Shown here one piece after another: positions 1-11,572 of a stretch of 64,000 bases of DNA. This DNA comes from Schistocerca nitens (lineage: Eukaryota; Arthropoda; Insecta; Orthoptera; Acrididae). The notes under the pieces were generated by a model that had not been told where the DNA came from, did not search any database, and saw only the letters and a program-made list of their open reading frames with translations. Each line of letters begins with the position of its first letter. Position 1 is the stretch's first letter. The position numbers and the translations under genes were made by a program. The stretch covers positions 703,686,720 to 703,750,719 of the forward strand of contig NC_064614.1 of the NCBI RefSeq assembly GCF_023898315.1, given 5' to 3'.

Positions 1-20
1 CTTTTGCTTTGCCACCCTCA

Positions 21-251
21 TCTGCCTGCTTAGCTGAGTGGTTACGAACTTGCCTCCCATGCACTGGGTCCGAGTTTGATTCCCGGCCGGGTCGGAGATT
101 TTCTCCACTCAGGGACTGGGGGTTGTGTTGTCCCTATCATCATTGGCTACAAGTCGCCCAACGTGGCGCCAAATGAAATGAGACTTGCACTTGGTGACTG
201 AACCCAAATGGGACATCCCAGCGAACAATGCCATATGATCATTTCATTTTT
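21..251 (+). repeat. tRNA-derived SINE, complete copy
   Basis: A pol III-type head is visible: a box A-like stretch (tagctgagtggtta, about 31-44) and a box B-like stretch (ggtccgagtttgattcc, about 67-83), followed by a non-tRNA body ending in a T-rich tail. Imperfect 9-bp flanks (ccaccctca at 12-20, ccatcctca at 252-260) look like a decayed target-site duplication. The family differs from the SINEs at 6521 and 54511. Confidence 0.7.
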
Positions 252-279
252 CCATCCTCAATTATAGTTTCTGTCTCTT

Positions 280-855
280 TCGCTAGGGACTGGACACTAA
301 CTTTGGTGCCACTAATAGCTTTTGCATATGACCAGAATTTCTTTTGATTCTGTGAAAGATCACTTCAATATATTCTGCTACAGCAGTCCAATATATTCTG
401 CTACAGCAGTCATTGAAGGCATCACACATTACTCGCTTGACAGCCAAACGTTTTTCATTCAGTTATCTCTCTATACATAGCCTTATGCTTTGTTATACAC
501 CTGTTATGCAGTTATCTCTGTTTCTTTAGAATGACTGTATACCATGGAGATCTCCTCCCACTATGAACTCTTCTACTGGGTGCATATCTGCCCAGTGCAT
601 GGTCAACTATTCTTTTAAACGTGAGCCATAGTTCCTCTGCTTGCTCCTGTCCTGTGCTGAAAGTTTCAATTTCCTAATTGAGATATGACACTACTAATTT
701 TTATCTAGTTTGCTGAACACATATAACTTTCTACTTGTTTTAGTTGTCGTTTGTATTTTTGTAATAATTATTATAGCTAATTGTTTATGTATTACACAAA
801 ACATATTAGAGTCATTAAAGTCATCCCCAATTACCAGGTCTTTGGAAACGTTAGA
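280..855 (-). pseudogene. non-LTR retrotransposon fragment, endonuclease-to-linker region
   Basis: Read on the minus strand, about 800-850 encodes DLVIGDDFNDSN, which resembles the conserved VIGGDFN motif of the apurinic-like endonuclease of non-LTR retrotransposons. The stretch 700-760 continues with a TTKTSRKLYVFSKLDK-like linker, and the rest to 280 looks like the same coding region with stops. Sequence between the GDFN motif and the linker seems deleted. No poly-A tail or reverse transcriptase remains, so this is a 5'- and 3'-truncated relic. Clade (RTE-like or CR1-like) is not resolved. Confidence 0.5.
366..411. repeat. perfect 23-bp tandem duplication
   Basis: The unit caatatattctgctacagcagtc occurs at 366-388 and again at 389-411 with no mismatch. 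It lies inside the non-LTR fragment. Perfect identity in an otherwise decayed relic suggests a recent slippage or repair duplication. Confidence 0.9.
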
Positions 856-861
856 TGCTGG

Positions 862-2271
862 ATGTAAACAATCGAATTGCAAAAATGAGGACTGCCTCAC
901 TCACACACTCTCATATGGCTACACGACAGAATTCATCCCAGAAATATCGACAAAATCATCCAAACTGGATTTTCCAATCAACAATATGATCCCAAACTGC
1001 ATGACATAGTAGTGGAAACCATGATTCACGGACCATTCGGCCCAATAAACATCAATTCACTGTGTACTGGTGTGAGTGATGGAAAATGTGCAAAAAAATC
1101 ATACTTGGACGACACATGGCTATCGCAAATACAGAACACGACGGATCAAAAATGGTGGCTTCACAGCAAAAATACGAATAAGAGGCAGCAACGAACTGGA
1201 AATACATAATCAGTGGGTATTACTAAATAACACACTACTTTCTTAAATGTTCCAAGAACACAGAACACATTAACTTAGAATGCTGCAGTTCAGTGAAACA
1301 TCAAATATGTCTGTAAGTATGTGAACAAAGGCAGTGGCAGGCAGTATCTGAAATAGCTGAAAACAGAGAACAAGAAAACAGAAACGACGAGATCCTCTTG
1401 TACCGAAGGATAAGATATGTCAACAGTAACGGAATGTCATGGCATTTCCGTTTTCCAATACATGAACACAAACCAACTGTGCAACATGTTCAAAAATGTT
1501 CAAACGTGTGTGAATTCCTAAGGGACAAAACTGCTGAGGTCATCGGTCCCTAGACTTATATACTACTTAAACTAACTTATATTAAGAACAACAAATACAC
1601 CCACGCCCAAGGGAGGACTCGAACCTCTGGCGGGAGGGACCGCGCAGTCCGTGTCATGGCGCCTCAAACCACGCGGCCACTCTGCAGGGCTGTGGAACAT
1701 GTAGCAATACATTTGGAGAATAGACAGAGTTTACTTTACAACAACAGCGCCTAAAAAATTGCAAGCGAACCAGCTCACAACGTAACATTAGCAGTTATTT
1801 ACCAACAGTGGCAAACGGATCCATTCAAAAAACATTACAAAAGTCGACATCCCACCTATTATATACAGAACACAGCAAGAAAAAGCTGTCAACGATGAAA
1901 ATAAGAAATTCCAGTGGAAAATCATCTAGGAATGATGAAAAGTATGTTTCTATCTCCAGATGTTGCTACACGAAATACGGGGGACAACAAGTTTCACAGA
2001 TCTCAAGACCGTTGATGGTTACCTATGTCAGATGTACAGAGAAGCGTGTCAACGCATAGTACTTCTGGAAAACGACAGCCATTGGGAATTAATACTACAA
2101 GAAGCCTCACTCACAGCCTCAGCTGAATAGATGACTACTTATTCACCATAATCCTAACAACATGTAGCCCATCGAATCCAACACAGCTATAGGACTGCTT
2201 CAAAGGGAGTATGATTGATGACATCTGAACCACATACGACAAGCTCATCCTGAACTGACCAGCGAATTCAG
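862..2271 (+). pseudogene. Helitron replication initiator (Rep) half, decayed
   Basis: Conceptual reading across several frames gives the HUH motif (GLPHSHTLIWL near 886-918), then a stretch ending MIHGPFGP near 1020, and the tyrosine motif YVCKYVNKG (about 1306-1332). After the inserted SINE (1490-1691) the same protein continues with VAIHLENRQS, then LKTVDGYLCQMYREACQRI (about 2006-2062), a Helitron landmark between Rep and helicase. HUH/Y2 Rep proteins nick and join single-stranded DNA during rolling-circle transposition. In-frame stops and shifts (for example near 1210, 1350 and 2130) make it a pseudogene. The N-terminal region upstream of HUH is missing. Confidence 0.85.
1490..1691 (-). 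repeat. tRNA-derived SINE inserted in the Helitron Rep
   Basis: The minus strand carries a tRNA-like head at the right (box B complement gaggactcgaacctc near 1614-1628). The body ends at the left. Flanks gtgcaacatgt (1479-1489) and gtggaacatgt (1692-1702) form an 11-bp target duplication with one mismatch, and the Helitron frame (PTVQHVAIHLEN) is restored when the SINE and one flank are removed. Confidence 0.85.
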
Positions 2272-2296
2272 CCCAGATCACGTAAGAAACAGATTG
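2272..2296 (+). repeat. left terminal inverted repeat of the P-like element
   Basis: Twenty-five bases starting CCCAGATCACGTAAGAAAC are the exact reverse complement of 9878-9902. The GAATTCAG target duplication lies immediately outside at 2264-2271. Confidence 0.95.
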
Positions 2297-2508
2297 CCCC
2301 ATCGCTTGGTCTAGGAGGCAACCCTTTTCAGGGAACGGCCACCAGGCGGCAACAGCGTCACATCCTTACTTGTGGAATCAACCACTAGATGGCACTCTGT
2401 TCTGTGAAAAATGTGGCAACATCGGCCGAACGCGTGCAGCTTTCCACTATTTGGCGTCTGTGAAGTACAGCTGTTTCTGACATACCAGTGGCAGTGGATC
2501 GAGTCGTC

Positions 2509-2629
2509 ATGCCGAGGGCCTGCGATTATATCAACTGTGGAAGGAGTAGACGAACAAATCCTGAATTGAAATTGTTCAGATTTCCCGTCAAAGATAAGGA
2601 AAGGTTACGCGAGTGGATTTTAAATTCAG
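2509..2629 (+). CDS. P-like transposase exon 1: first half of a THAP zinc-finger domain
   Basis: The ATG at 2509 opens 40 codons plus one base, then a GTAAAT donor at 2630. The peptide begins MPRACDYINCG and contains LFRFPVKDKERLREW. This matches the start of a THAP domain: the CX4C zinc pair (C5, C10), the FP motif and the invariant tryptophan (W36). Spliced in phase to the acceptor at 4806/4807 it continues with CDVHF and ends in AVPAKF, completing the C2CH zinc site and the AVP box. In P-family transposases this domain binds the transposon's own DNA. No ATG lies in better context upstream within the element. Confidence 0.88.
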
Positions 2630-3090
2630 GTAAATCAATAAATTAGTTACGAGTAAGAAATAATAAAGAGCCCTAAGCATTCGATCCTATCTAAATTTTG
2701 ACGATGTTATATTCTGATATAACGTGGCAGCCCTTCCTGTACAAGAATCATATCATATAATTTTTAAATGAAATCTTTGCTGTGATTTGGACTTTTTTAA
2801 ACTGTTTATTCACTTCACTATCGTAATTTTGGGTGTAGAGGCATTTTTGTGTGCAATATGAAAACTGAAACCAATATAAGATATGGATAACAAAATGCAA
2901 AGCATAGTGTGGTAACATTTGGGAAACAATTTAAGAAGGATACCTTACAAGACCTTTCCCTTGGTACTTGAAAATGGCTCTAGAGCTGAAATTGCAACAG
3001 TGAAATAAATGAATAATAGCCGTCATCTAACTGCTAGGTCATTGGTCCCTCTAAATCGTGGTATATACTAGAGCGAAAGAAATGGAGTGT

Positions 3091-4612
3091 AAAACCTCGT
3101 TTACACTGCTGCCAATGAGTATTCATAGATAATTCGCCAATGTTCACTGCCATTCGTTTATACGTGTGAACAAGCCTTTATACGGGAATGAAGGGAAGAG
3201 AATAGAAGAGAACGAGCATAGCATTTTTTTTTATCTGTACGCTAATAATCCTCACACAGCTTTCACTTGAAAACAACACTACTTATAGTTACAGGTCTGC
3301 GCGAGTGCGGACATCCCTAGTAATTACTGTGTTGCAGATAAAAGCGTAAGTCTGTTGCGAATATTTGCGGGTTATCTTTAAACTGTACAAAGTAAATTTT
3401 TAACTTAATTATGGTTTGCCGTCTGTGGCTCTTCAAAGTTGACACCGCCAAAATATGCTCGAAAAACACACTTTCACTTATATATTACCGCGTTTGCAGC
3501 CCCCTTTCAACAACAATCCAAAATTAATCGTTTTGTGCCACTCTTATATCATTTACGATAAGTTACAGGCAAAGTAAACGAATTTAAATTTGAAATGACT
3601 GTCACTGAAATACGTCCAGCCTTAATTCGCATCGTAAGTGAGTGCGGGCATCAGCAGACAAAACTTCAGGCCAGGCACAAGTCTCTTTTCAGAGCAGTGG
3701 TAGGTTAAACAGCATTACAAAACGTTAATATCTGAGAATGCGGATACGCAACATGGCAGATGTGGATAATGATCTAGTGGATGCGGTGCACATACGGACG
3801 GCGGCATTTTTCCTGTCCGCGCAAACTTCTAGTTACAGCTACGATGTAAATGTTTGATATTGAGGTAAGATTATTTTGCCCGAAGGTTTTGACAAAGCAA
3901 ACAAAGTGGCGTAGGAAAATAAATATGTTGGTGGCTTAATCTGTTACGTAGATGTGAAACGCTTGGAAGTAGTGCCAGTGCACTTAACACTGAATTGCAG
4001 CTCCAGCCTTCTTTAGATTTATTCCAGAATTTTGCACATATGTCGGTTGACGCATTTCGCTGGCTCCTCATTACACCTGACGAGGAAATTTACTAGCAGC
4101 AACATAAAGCAGTTCGCAAGAAGACGAGTACTCTCCGTGCTGGTAACGCCAAAGGGGACACGAGGCAAACTTCTTTTGATGCTTTGCTCAAAAACTGACA
4201 GCCAGCTGAACACTAACGAACACTACCGAATGCGTACCGAAAAGACTGAATGTTATTGTCTCGCAGTGGTGAATGGAATTGAACACTACAGAATCAGCAT
4301 TTCATCACGCAAACACTTGCAAACATTGATGTTATGCTTTCGCTACTTAATTGTTTCTCACTGTGAAAAGCTAAGCACTAAATGGGGCAACAACATTATA
4401 GGCAATGTTTTTTTAATTACGAAGCAAGTAATGTCACGCAGAAGAGGTTAGAAATCAAGTGTTTCTTAACTTTTGCAGGAACTTCAGAGGCACTGTGGGC
4501 ACCGAGTAAAGTTTACGAACCAAACACGACTGAATGACGTTTGCTCAAATTCGTCTACACATATGAGAATGCTGTTTTTCCTGTTTTAGTTCGCTCAGTG
4601 TTGACCAGGCTT
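3091..4612. mobile_element. putative non-autonomous element in the transposase intron (Harbinger-like?)
   Basis: The 2.18 kb intron (2630-4806) is unusually long. Its left part (aaacctcgtttacactg, about 3092-3108) and the reverse complement of its right part (aagcctggtcaacactg, about 4596-4612) match at 13 of 17 positions, like terminal inverted repeats, with TAA/TTA-rich flanks. A short plus-strand peptide near 4018-4072 (QNFAHMSVDAFRWLL) resembles the N-terminal part of PIF/Harbinger transposases. The assignment is weak. Confidence 0.3.
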
Positions 4613-4806
4613 AAAACGCCATAGGACCACATTCCCAGAATTAATCACAATATTTAAAGTACAAAAAAGGTTGCACACAAAGATCCCTCTTAGCAAATAT
4701 TTAATGAAAGATTCCTTTCTATCATGCTAATGTAGACTGAGCTACTAAATGTGTCAATGGTATATACATATATCGTATTTTTCTGATAGATAGTTATTGT
4801 TACAGG

Positions 4807-7562
4807 CAATGTCAAACTGGTGGATATGGACCCAGGAAAACTGCACAATAGACTCCTGTGTGATGTCCATTTTGATGAAAAGTCATTCATGAACAGTACG
4901 AGACAACGGCTTATGCACACAGCAGTTCCTGCAAAATTTACATCTGACACTGGTTCTTCAGCAGTATGTGAGGGAACTATTGATAAGAATAGTTTGTCAT
5001 CACCTGAACTGAAAGTGAACATTCCAAGGAGAACATACAGTGCAGCTAGTCACCTTCTGGTAGAAACAAACGCAACACCACAAAAGTGTGAACCATTTCC
5101 AGACCTGAAAGAAATAGAAATGCCTGCGAGACAAGTTAAAAGAAAACTCTGTATGCTACGTGGTGATGATGAGGATACCCCTAGAAAGCAAAAACTGAAA
5201 CAGAAAATACATAACATGAACAGATCACTGAAAAACAAAACTTCCTACTTGTCAAAAGTTAAGAGTAGACAATTGCATTATAGGAGCTCAAATAATATTG
5301 CCCATGTGTTAAGCAGTTTCTGCTTCCCATCTGATTATTCCAGGGCACTGGCTGCAATGCAGTGCAAGAGCAAAAAACGCCCGTGGTCTTCTATCGAGAA
5401 AAATCTCTCTGATGTTGTTTTACAAATCTCCTGCAGCATATAAATTTTTGCGAAAATTGGGTATCGTATTACCTGGACTGTCCACAATTAGACGATGGAT
5501 TGGCGTCACAAAATTTCTACCAGGGTTTAATAAAAACATTTTTAGTCAACTTAGCAAGAAATTTGAGGCACAAACTTATTTAGAAAAGGCATGTGTAGTA
5601 TCTTTTGATGAGATGTCGATAATGCGTCATCTGGAATATGCAAAAGATCTTGATTTAGTAGGTCTAGAAGATTTGGGTGATAGGAGAAGGAAACCACTTC
5701 CTGCAAATTATGCACTTCTTTTTATGATTAGAGGCATCTACAGTAACTGGAAATTGCCTGTTTCATATTTTTTGTCTAATTCAGGAGTAAAACATGTGGA
5801 TTTATTGGGACTCTTACAGGAACTAATTATTTTATTGCAAAATGCAAACCTAGAGCCAAAATTAGTCGTTTGTGATCAGGGAGCTAGTAATCGAAGTGTT
5901 ATGAAGCATTTACATGTTACGCCTGAAAAACCTTATTTTATTGTAAATGGACAGAAATTGTTTTACATTTATGATGTCCCACATTTATTCAAAAGCATAC
6001 GAAACAATCTGCTTAGTGGCGACTTCATTTTCAACAATGCTGTTGTTTCATTCGAAGATGTCAGGAAAACATATGACATTGATAAGAAGAACAAAAAAAA
6101 AGCAGAATGTTGGTAAAACTGACTGAAAGTCATTTGCAACCTGATTCATTCCAGAAAATGAATGTAAAAATGGCAGTCCAGGTCCTCAGCCACCCTGTTG
6201 CTGCAGCTATCAGAACTTGTGTAGCGACTAAAGAATTGCAGAGTGATACAGCAGAGAGCACAGCTACTTTTATAGAATTTATGAACAACTTGTTTGACGT
6301 TTTGAACAGCAGGACAGCATTTTCCTCTAATCCATATAGGTGTGCATTATCAGAACAATGTCCAGTAGTAATGGAAACGCTACAGAATGCAAAGGATGTC
6401 TTAAGTACCATAAATAAAATTGAAGAAAAGACAGGTAAAATAACGACACCACCATGCATTACAGGTTTAATCCAGACTGTGAATGCTATTGCTCAGTTTT
6501 TCCTTGAGGAACAAACTGCGCCGGCCGCGGTGGTCTCGCGGTTCTAGGCGCGCAGTCCGGAACCGCGCGACTGCTACGGTCGCAGGTTCGAATCCTGCCT
6601 CGGGCATGGATGTGTGTGATGTCGTTAGGTTAGTTAGGTTTAACTAGTTCTAAGTTCTAGGGGACTGATGACCTAAGATGTTAAGTCCCATAGTGCTCAG
6701 AACCATTTGAACCATTTTTTGAACAAACTGCGGCATTAAATTTTTACTGACCAGCAGATTGAATCAAGATGCTCTTGAGAATTTATTTTCTGTGTACCGT
6801 CAGAAAGGAGGCTACAACCGTAATCCAACAGTTAGAACCCTTAGGTGCTTGTTCCGAACAAGCACTATTAACTCACTAATGAAGCCTTCTGACGCTTCAA
6901 GCTGTGAGAATGACACTGACAAGATGCTGTTACTGAACAACTGTGTGTTGCAAAAAGAAGGTGAGGAATCTCAGCTGTTGGAGAGCTCTGGAAAGGTCGG
7001 AATTCCGAACACCCCTGGTTCCTCTACGGATGAAGAAGGGAGTACCATCGAGACCGACGAGAATTTGTCTTCCTCACAGCAAGACCTTTCCTCTGAACAG
7101 TGTTCAGTAGCATATTTTGCTGGCTACTTAGCACACATATGCATCGAAAGGTATGGTTGTTTGAAATGTAAGGAGACACTTACTTGTAGCAGTGAGATTC
7201 AAGAGAAGAGGGAATTATTTATTCTCCATAAAAAATACGCAACTGGGAATTTGTATCATTCTTCAGTGGGACTCAGCGCTCCAACTGTTGATTTTAGCAA
7301 CATTATTGAAATGTCTTTACAGGCATATGAGTCCTGTTTTTTACAGTTGATTTATAAGAGAAATATAAAGTTTAGGATTGTTAATTACATCAAATCAAAA
7401 CTTGAAAACTTTCACTGGTTGGACGATGAGGAATGTGGAGAAAACAGACTTTTCATTTTGAATCATCTTGTGAAATGTAAATTGTATTTCAGTTGCAGAA
7501 CAATGTTCAAAGACAAGTGTAGTAGAACTGTCTCAAAACTGAAAATTATAAAAAATATTTAG
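4807..7562 (+). pseudogene. P-element/THAP9-type transposase, main exon, frameshifted
   Basis: After the TTACAG acceptor the reading frame completes the THAP domain (CDVHFDEKSF … AVPAKF), then a basic linker and likely coiled coil (about 5100-5280). An RNase H-like catalytic core follows. Candidate catalytic acids are D in VSFDEMSI (near 5603), D in LVVCDQGASN (near 5872) and E in NQDALENLFS (near 6776), equivalent to the D-D-E of P transposase. Breaks: a frameshift at about 5412-5420, a second in the 9-A run at 6095-6103, the SINE at 6521-6720, and a third in the T run near 6741. Stop at 7560-7562; an aataaa polyadenylation signal lies about 30 bases later. The length without the SINE (~850 codons) fits THAP9-like proteins. 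Without repair no active product is expected. Confidence 0.9.
6521..6720 (+). repeat. tRNA-derived SINE inside the P-like transposase
   Basis: A tRNA-like head with box B ggttcgaatcc (about 6585-6595) is followed by a body with ggttagttaggttta and ending accatttttt. A perfect 12-bp target duplication gaacaaactgcg flanks it (6509-6520 and 6721-6732). The same family occurs at 18246 (plus) and 23486 (minus). Its removal brings the two parts of the transposase back together. Confidence 0.95.
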
Positions 7563-9877
7563 TTTATTCATATTGAATTTAAGTACCAAATAAAGATTCT
7601 CCGTTAGGCTGCACAAATAAGTTTCGTTGCCTTTCCTTGATCGTTCTACCACGTTTAACTAGAAAGAAGTAATGTGTTTAATCTGAGCAAAACAGTACTG
7701 CTTGTGACAATAGTAGATGTGCTGACCGCAAAGTTAAGATGTTTACCAGCACAGATTTTTTTTTACTCACGATATTTAAAGTTTCACAATATTTATTTTT
7801 TTCGAAGATATCGTTGTTAAGTGCGTACATGAAATTATATTCATTTACAACAAACTGTAATCAAATGCAAAATGTGGTTATACTTAAGAACGCTTACAGA
7901 AATACTTAAAAAGGAAGCAAAATCTGTTTCTTAAACTTATTTACAGTCTCAATGTGAAAAATATATTGTCGTTATAACTCACCTAATCCCTATACATACT
8001 CTATGCAAAATAAATAATTATGACGGTAATGTCAGGACGCGAAACCCACTGCTCAGTGCAATATTTGTCAGTAAATTATCGGATTATATTTCAAAGACGT
8101 TGAGAAGGTTTTGAAAACTTTCTAGTATTAACCTGCACGTGGAGATCTTTTTTACCCCCTTTAACGAAATCTTCTGTTATTTTCGTTAAAGAATAATTAT
8201 TAATTTATTATTGCTTTTAGTTACTTAATTTGCCTCTCTTTAACTGTCTTCTGTAAGTACGAACTTTGTTGTAGAACCTCTCTCTTATTTACGTGTGGTA
8301 ATAAAGAAATTCACTTTCAAAAGAATTACGTACATTTGAGAATTACGTGAACTCATATTAACTGATTAAGCATATTTAGTTGAGAATTAAATCCTTTACA
8401 TAATCTGGCCTTGGCACACATTTTCTAAATGCAGTGGGTTTTTTGTTAAATATTACTGAATTCTATCCCGGCGTTAGCTATGGAACATAAGATTATCTCT
8501 ATTAGCAGAAAATGGTTAATTATTGCCAAGCCGACATTTAATTATCACTGGTCAAACCTACTTCGCTATACATTTAAGTTATTTGCAAGAACCAAAATTG
8601 TTAAATTCCAATGTTAACTAACATTAACTATCCGCCTACGAATGCACAAACGTATAATTAGTTTAAAAATTCATCAGTCTCAGGATCACTGTAAAAGAAG
8701 AACAATTTCTTAATTCACTGTTAATGTTTATCTATCTGTTCCCGATTTACGGGTTTGGTTGATTTTTCCTTTAGCGGAACAACTTTTTAAATGTGCCGCC
8801 GCTGCAAATCGATCGGTCGCGGCACAGCCCAGCAACACCGCTAAAAATGCTGAAAATTCTTTAAAGAAATTTTATAGATGACATGGGAAAGCTAATTTAC
8901 ATTAATAATACACACTTTTGATAAATTCTGATATATTTAGATCAAACAATAATTGAACTCACATTAATTTGTAACGCCTCCTCTAATGGCGGCTAAATCT
9001 AGACAGAGACGAAAGAAGTTTACCCATTCATTAATCGGTTTGACAGAGCTTCCTCTCGCATTCAGCTCTACACAGAGAAGACCAAAGAATACGCTGTACA
9101 TGGTTCTTTTATACTACTGCTGACTATTAACATTTCTTTGTAATTTGACAATATTATTCTCCTCTGGCTAAATTTCACATCTCTGTTATCGCAGATACTG
9201 ACACATTTCACAATCACATAATAAATATAGAAAAATTACTATCCTAAATACAGAGAGAATATTACTACAAAAAATATTACGATAATAACAAATGTCTTTT
9301 ACACAAAATTCAGTAACATTTTTTGTTCAATAATTACAGTATATACAACTTGCTCAGAGCGGCATATATGGTACAAATAAACTCTTGTTCATTAATAGCG
9401 CGAGTTTGCCAGGGAACGTTACACCCCATAATCCGTATCAGAAGAGCTGTATAACAAAGAGGAAATAGACGGCGAGTGTAAAACCTATGCGACTGCAATA
9501 CAGTCTGCATTTAAACAGTAACTCACGAGAAATATTTGTGTGTTACTTTTCATTTATTTCATTTCGCATATGATTGTGAGAAGTATCCCTACAGAAGAAA
9601 TAAACTTGGTTTGTAGAATTACAGGAGCTAATTTACATTCTTCGATTGAAAACTCGGGAAAAACCATAGCCGATCATGATCTAGTCAGCTGTGACGAATG
9701 CATTTCGCGCGCAATGCTCTAGCCGAACACAAATCAGCTTCATTCACGTCACCGAAGATACAACGTTGCCAATTCTGCGACATGGACAGGTCAGTTAGCA
9801 TTGTAGCGTCGCCTGCGACATCTGTTGACCGACGGGAAAACTATTTTTACGGTTGCCTGTTCCGCCGTAAGGACGGT
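7563..9877 (+). other. 3' non-coding part of the P-like element
   Basis: AT-rich sequence between the transposase stop and the right inverted repeat. It holds the likely polyadenylation signal (accaaataaag, near 7586) but no reading frame I can assign. At 2.3 kb it is long for a P element, so an old unrecognised insertion is possible. Confidence 0.5.
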
Positions 9878-9902
9878 CAATCTGTTTCTTACGTGATCTG
9901 GG
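9878..9902 (-). repeat. right terminal inverted repeat of the P-like element
   Basis: Exact reverse complement of 2272-2296. It is followed directly by the second GAATTCAG at 9903-9910, after which Helitron coding sequence resumes. Confidence 0.95.
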
Positions 9903-9910
9903 GAATTCAG

Positions 9911-11460
9911 TGATGACATCTTCAATAAACACTCATTCTTCTAGAAGAAAAATCTTAAGCAATAAAAGCCAGATCGTAGTACAAGTTGGGATGCAAGCAC
10001 CTGGAAAGGATGCTATCAGTGTACCATCCTTGGAAATTCCAATGGAAAAAAGCTACAACATCAACCGACCACTTGAATACATTGCTCATAACAAAACACT
10101 CCTCAGCGACAATCAAACGGAAATTCACAACATTATCGTGAGTTAGATCGACGACGGCAATTGCGGAATTATTTACTTGGATGCACCAGGCAGCACTAAG
10201 GAGAACGTTTCTAATAAATCAACTGCTGGCGGGAGTACATGTTAAACAACACCTTGCACTTACACTAGCATCATCTGGTATTGCAGCCACACTTATGGAA
10301 GGAGGAAGAATTGCCCATTCCGTCTTGCAACTACCATTTAGTATAGCCGAAGAACAATTCCTGGTATGTACGATCTCAAGATCATCTAAACGGGGCGAAC
10401 TTCTAAACCAAGCTAAAATCATCTACTGAGATGAATGCACCATGGCACATAAAAAAACACTCGAAGCCATGGACAGAACATTACAAGACTTGTGAAGAAA
10501 CCCTGAAGTGAGAGGAAGAACTCTACTCATACTCTCAGGAGATTTTCGGAAAACAATTCCCATTATCTCCATGTCAACACCAGCAGATGAGATCAATGCA
10601 TCCTTTTAAATAATCACATCTCTGGCCACACATACAGATACTGCGACTAAAAAAAGGTATGAGAGCTGAACTACCGAAAGTCGAAGCAACAGCACATTTT
10701 GTTAAACAACTTTTACAAATAGGCGAAGACACATATCCTACTGACCATACGGCCAGCCTCATTAAACTCAATAGTGATTTCTGCAACATAGCCATTGCTG
10801 AAAACAAACTCATCGACCAAATTTATCAAAACATTTTTCACAACTATACCAATCCTGATTGGCTGTCTGAAAACACAATTTTAGCAAATAATAATATTGT
10901 CGACGATACCAAATTTAATATTCAAAAGAAAATTACCAGTATAGAGAGAATATACAAATCGACTTACATGATGGTAAACATTGAAGAAAATGTGAACTCC
11001 CCTACAGAATATCTCAACTTTTTGAAAGTATCAGGAACGCTATTACACTGCATTTGACTTAAAATAGGATCTCCAATCATACTAATCAACTCACCAAAAC
11101 TATGTAATGGAACAAAGATGATCACCAAACAGCTATGTAATAGCATCATCGAAGCCAAACTTATGACTGGGCAGTACAAGGGACACACTATTTATCCCCA
11201 GAATACCACTGATCTCTACTGAACTGCCATTCTAATTTAAAAGACTGCAATTTCCAATCAAATCAATCTACAGTTTTACAATTAACAAAGCGCTAGGAGA
11301 AACTTTTAAATATTGCAACATCAACCTCAAAGACTCCTGCTTCTCTCATGGTCAACTATAGTAGCTTGCTCTCGAGTAGAAAGTTCGAAAAATTTGTACA
11401 TAGGTACCTCGGATAAAAAAATGAAAAATGTTGTTTACAAACAAGTATTGAAAATAGTTA
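9911..11460 (+). pseudogene. Helitron PIF1-type helicase half, decayed
   Basis: The sequence continues the Helitron protein after the P-like insertion: VGMQAPGKDAIS (about 9985-10020), a damaged Walker A region (LDAPGST, near 10173) with a frameshift, then TFLINQLLAGV and LALTLASSGIAATLMEGGR (about 10255-10310). It goes on to a mutated Walker B region (DECTMAHKK, near 10430-10460; the W before it is now a stop), SGDFRKTIPII (10540-10570) and a C-terminal ACSRVESSKNLYIG stretch (11368-11410). These are ordered motifs of the SF1B/PIF1 helicase that unwinds DNA in Helitron transposition. Several stops and shifts are present. Confidence 0.88.
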
Positions 11461-11547
11461 CAATATGATTTCAATAATTTTTTTACCTCTTATACCTTGC
11501 AGTTTATCCTTTTATTCCGACTATCACACAATCTCATCCAGCTCCTT

Positions 11548-11572
11548 GAGCGAAGCTGGGTACTGCAGCTAG
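11548..11572 (+). other. Helitron 3' terminus
   Basis: The segment agctgggtactgcagctag contains a short hairpin (AGCTG / CAGCT) and ends CTAG followed by T. Helitrons characteristically end CTRR with a nearby hairpin and insert between A and T. The stem here is only 5 bp, shorter than usual. Confidence 0.6.

Larger units (their letters stand above)
2272..9902 (+). mobile_element. P-element-like DNA transposon, structurally complete
   Basis: The element is bounded by perfect 25-bp terminal inverted repeats (left 2272-2296, right 9878-9902) and by an 8-bp direct repeat GAATTCAG at 2264-2271 and 9903-9910. Eight-bp duplications and ~30-bp inverted repeats are the known hallmark of the P superfamily. 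It encodes a THAP exon (2509-2629) and a main transposase exon (4807-7562). At 7,631 bp it is larger than the ~2.9 kb Drosophila P element because of a 2.2 kb intron, an internal SINE and a 2.3 kb 3' non-coding part. It sits inside the Helitron gene, so it is younger than the Helitron. Frameshifts mean it cannot now make its own transposase. Confidence 0.93.
862..11572 (+). mobile_element. Helitron (rolling-circle transposon), 5'-truncated and interrupted
   Basis: Two blocks of Helitron Rep/helicase coding sequence lie on the plus strand, 862-2271 and 9911-about 11460. They are separated by the P-like element at 2272-9902. Removing that element together with one copy of its 8-bp target duplication rejoins the reading frame (…LTSEFS + DDIFNK…). 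The right end shows a Helitron-type terminus (…GCAGCTAG followed by T at 11569-11573). The 5' TC end was not found; the left side abuts the non-LTR relic. Stops and frameshifts make it non-autonomous. Confidence 0.85.

Noticed and set aside
4032-4451. 139-codon plus-strand frame within the P-like intron as a separate gene
   Set aside because: Only a short stretch upstream in another frame resembles a Harbinger protein; the frame itself shows no domain.
6540-6600. Possible functional tRNA gene
   Set aside because: Box A and B are present but the acceptor stem and cloverleaf are not convincing and it is the head of a SINE with a target duplication. The same applies to 18246, 23486, 54511 and 21.
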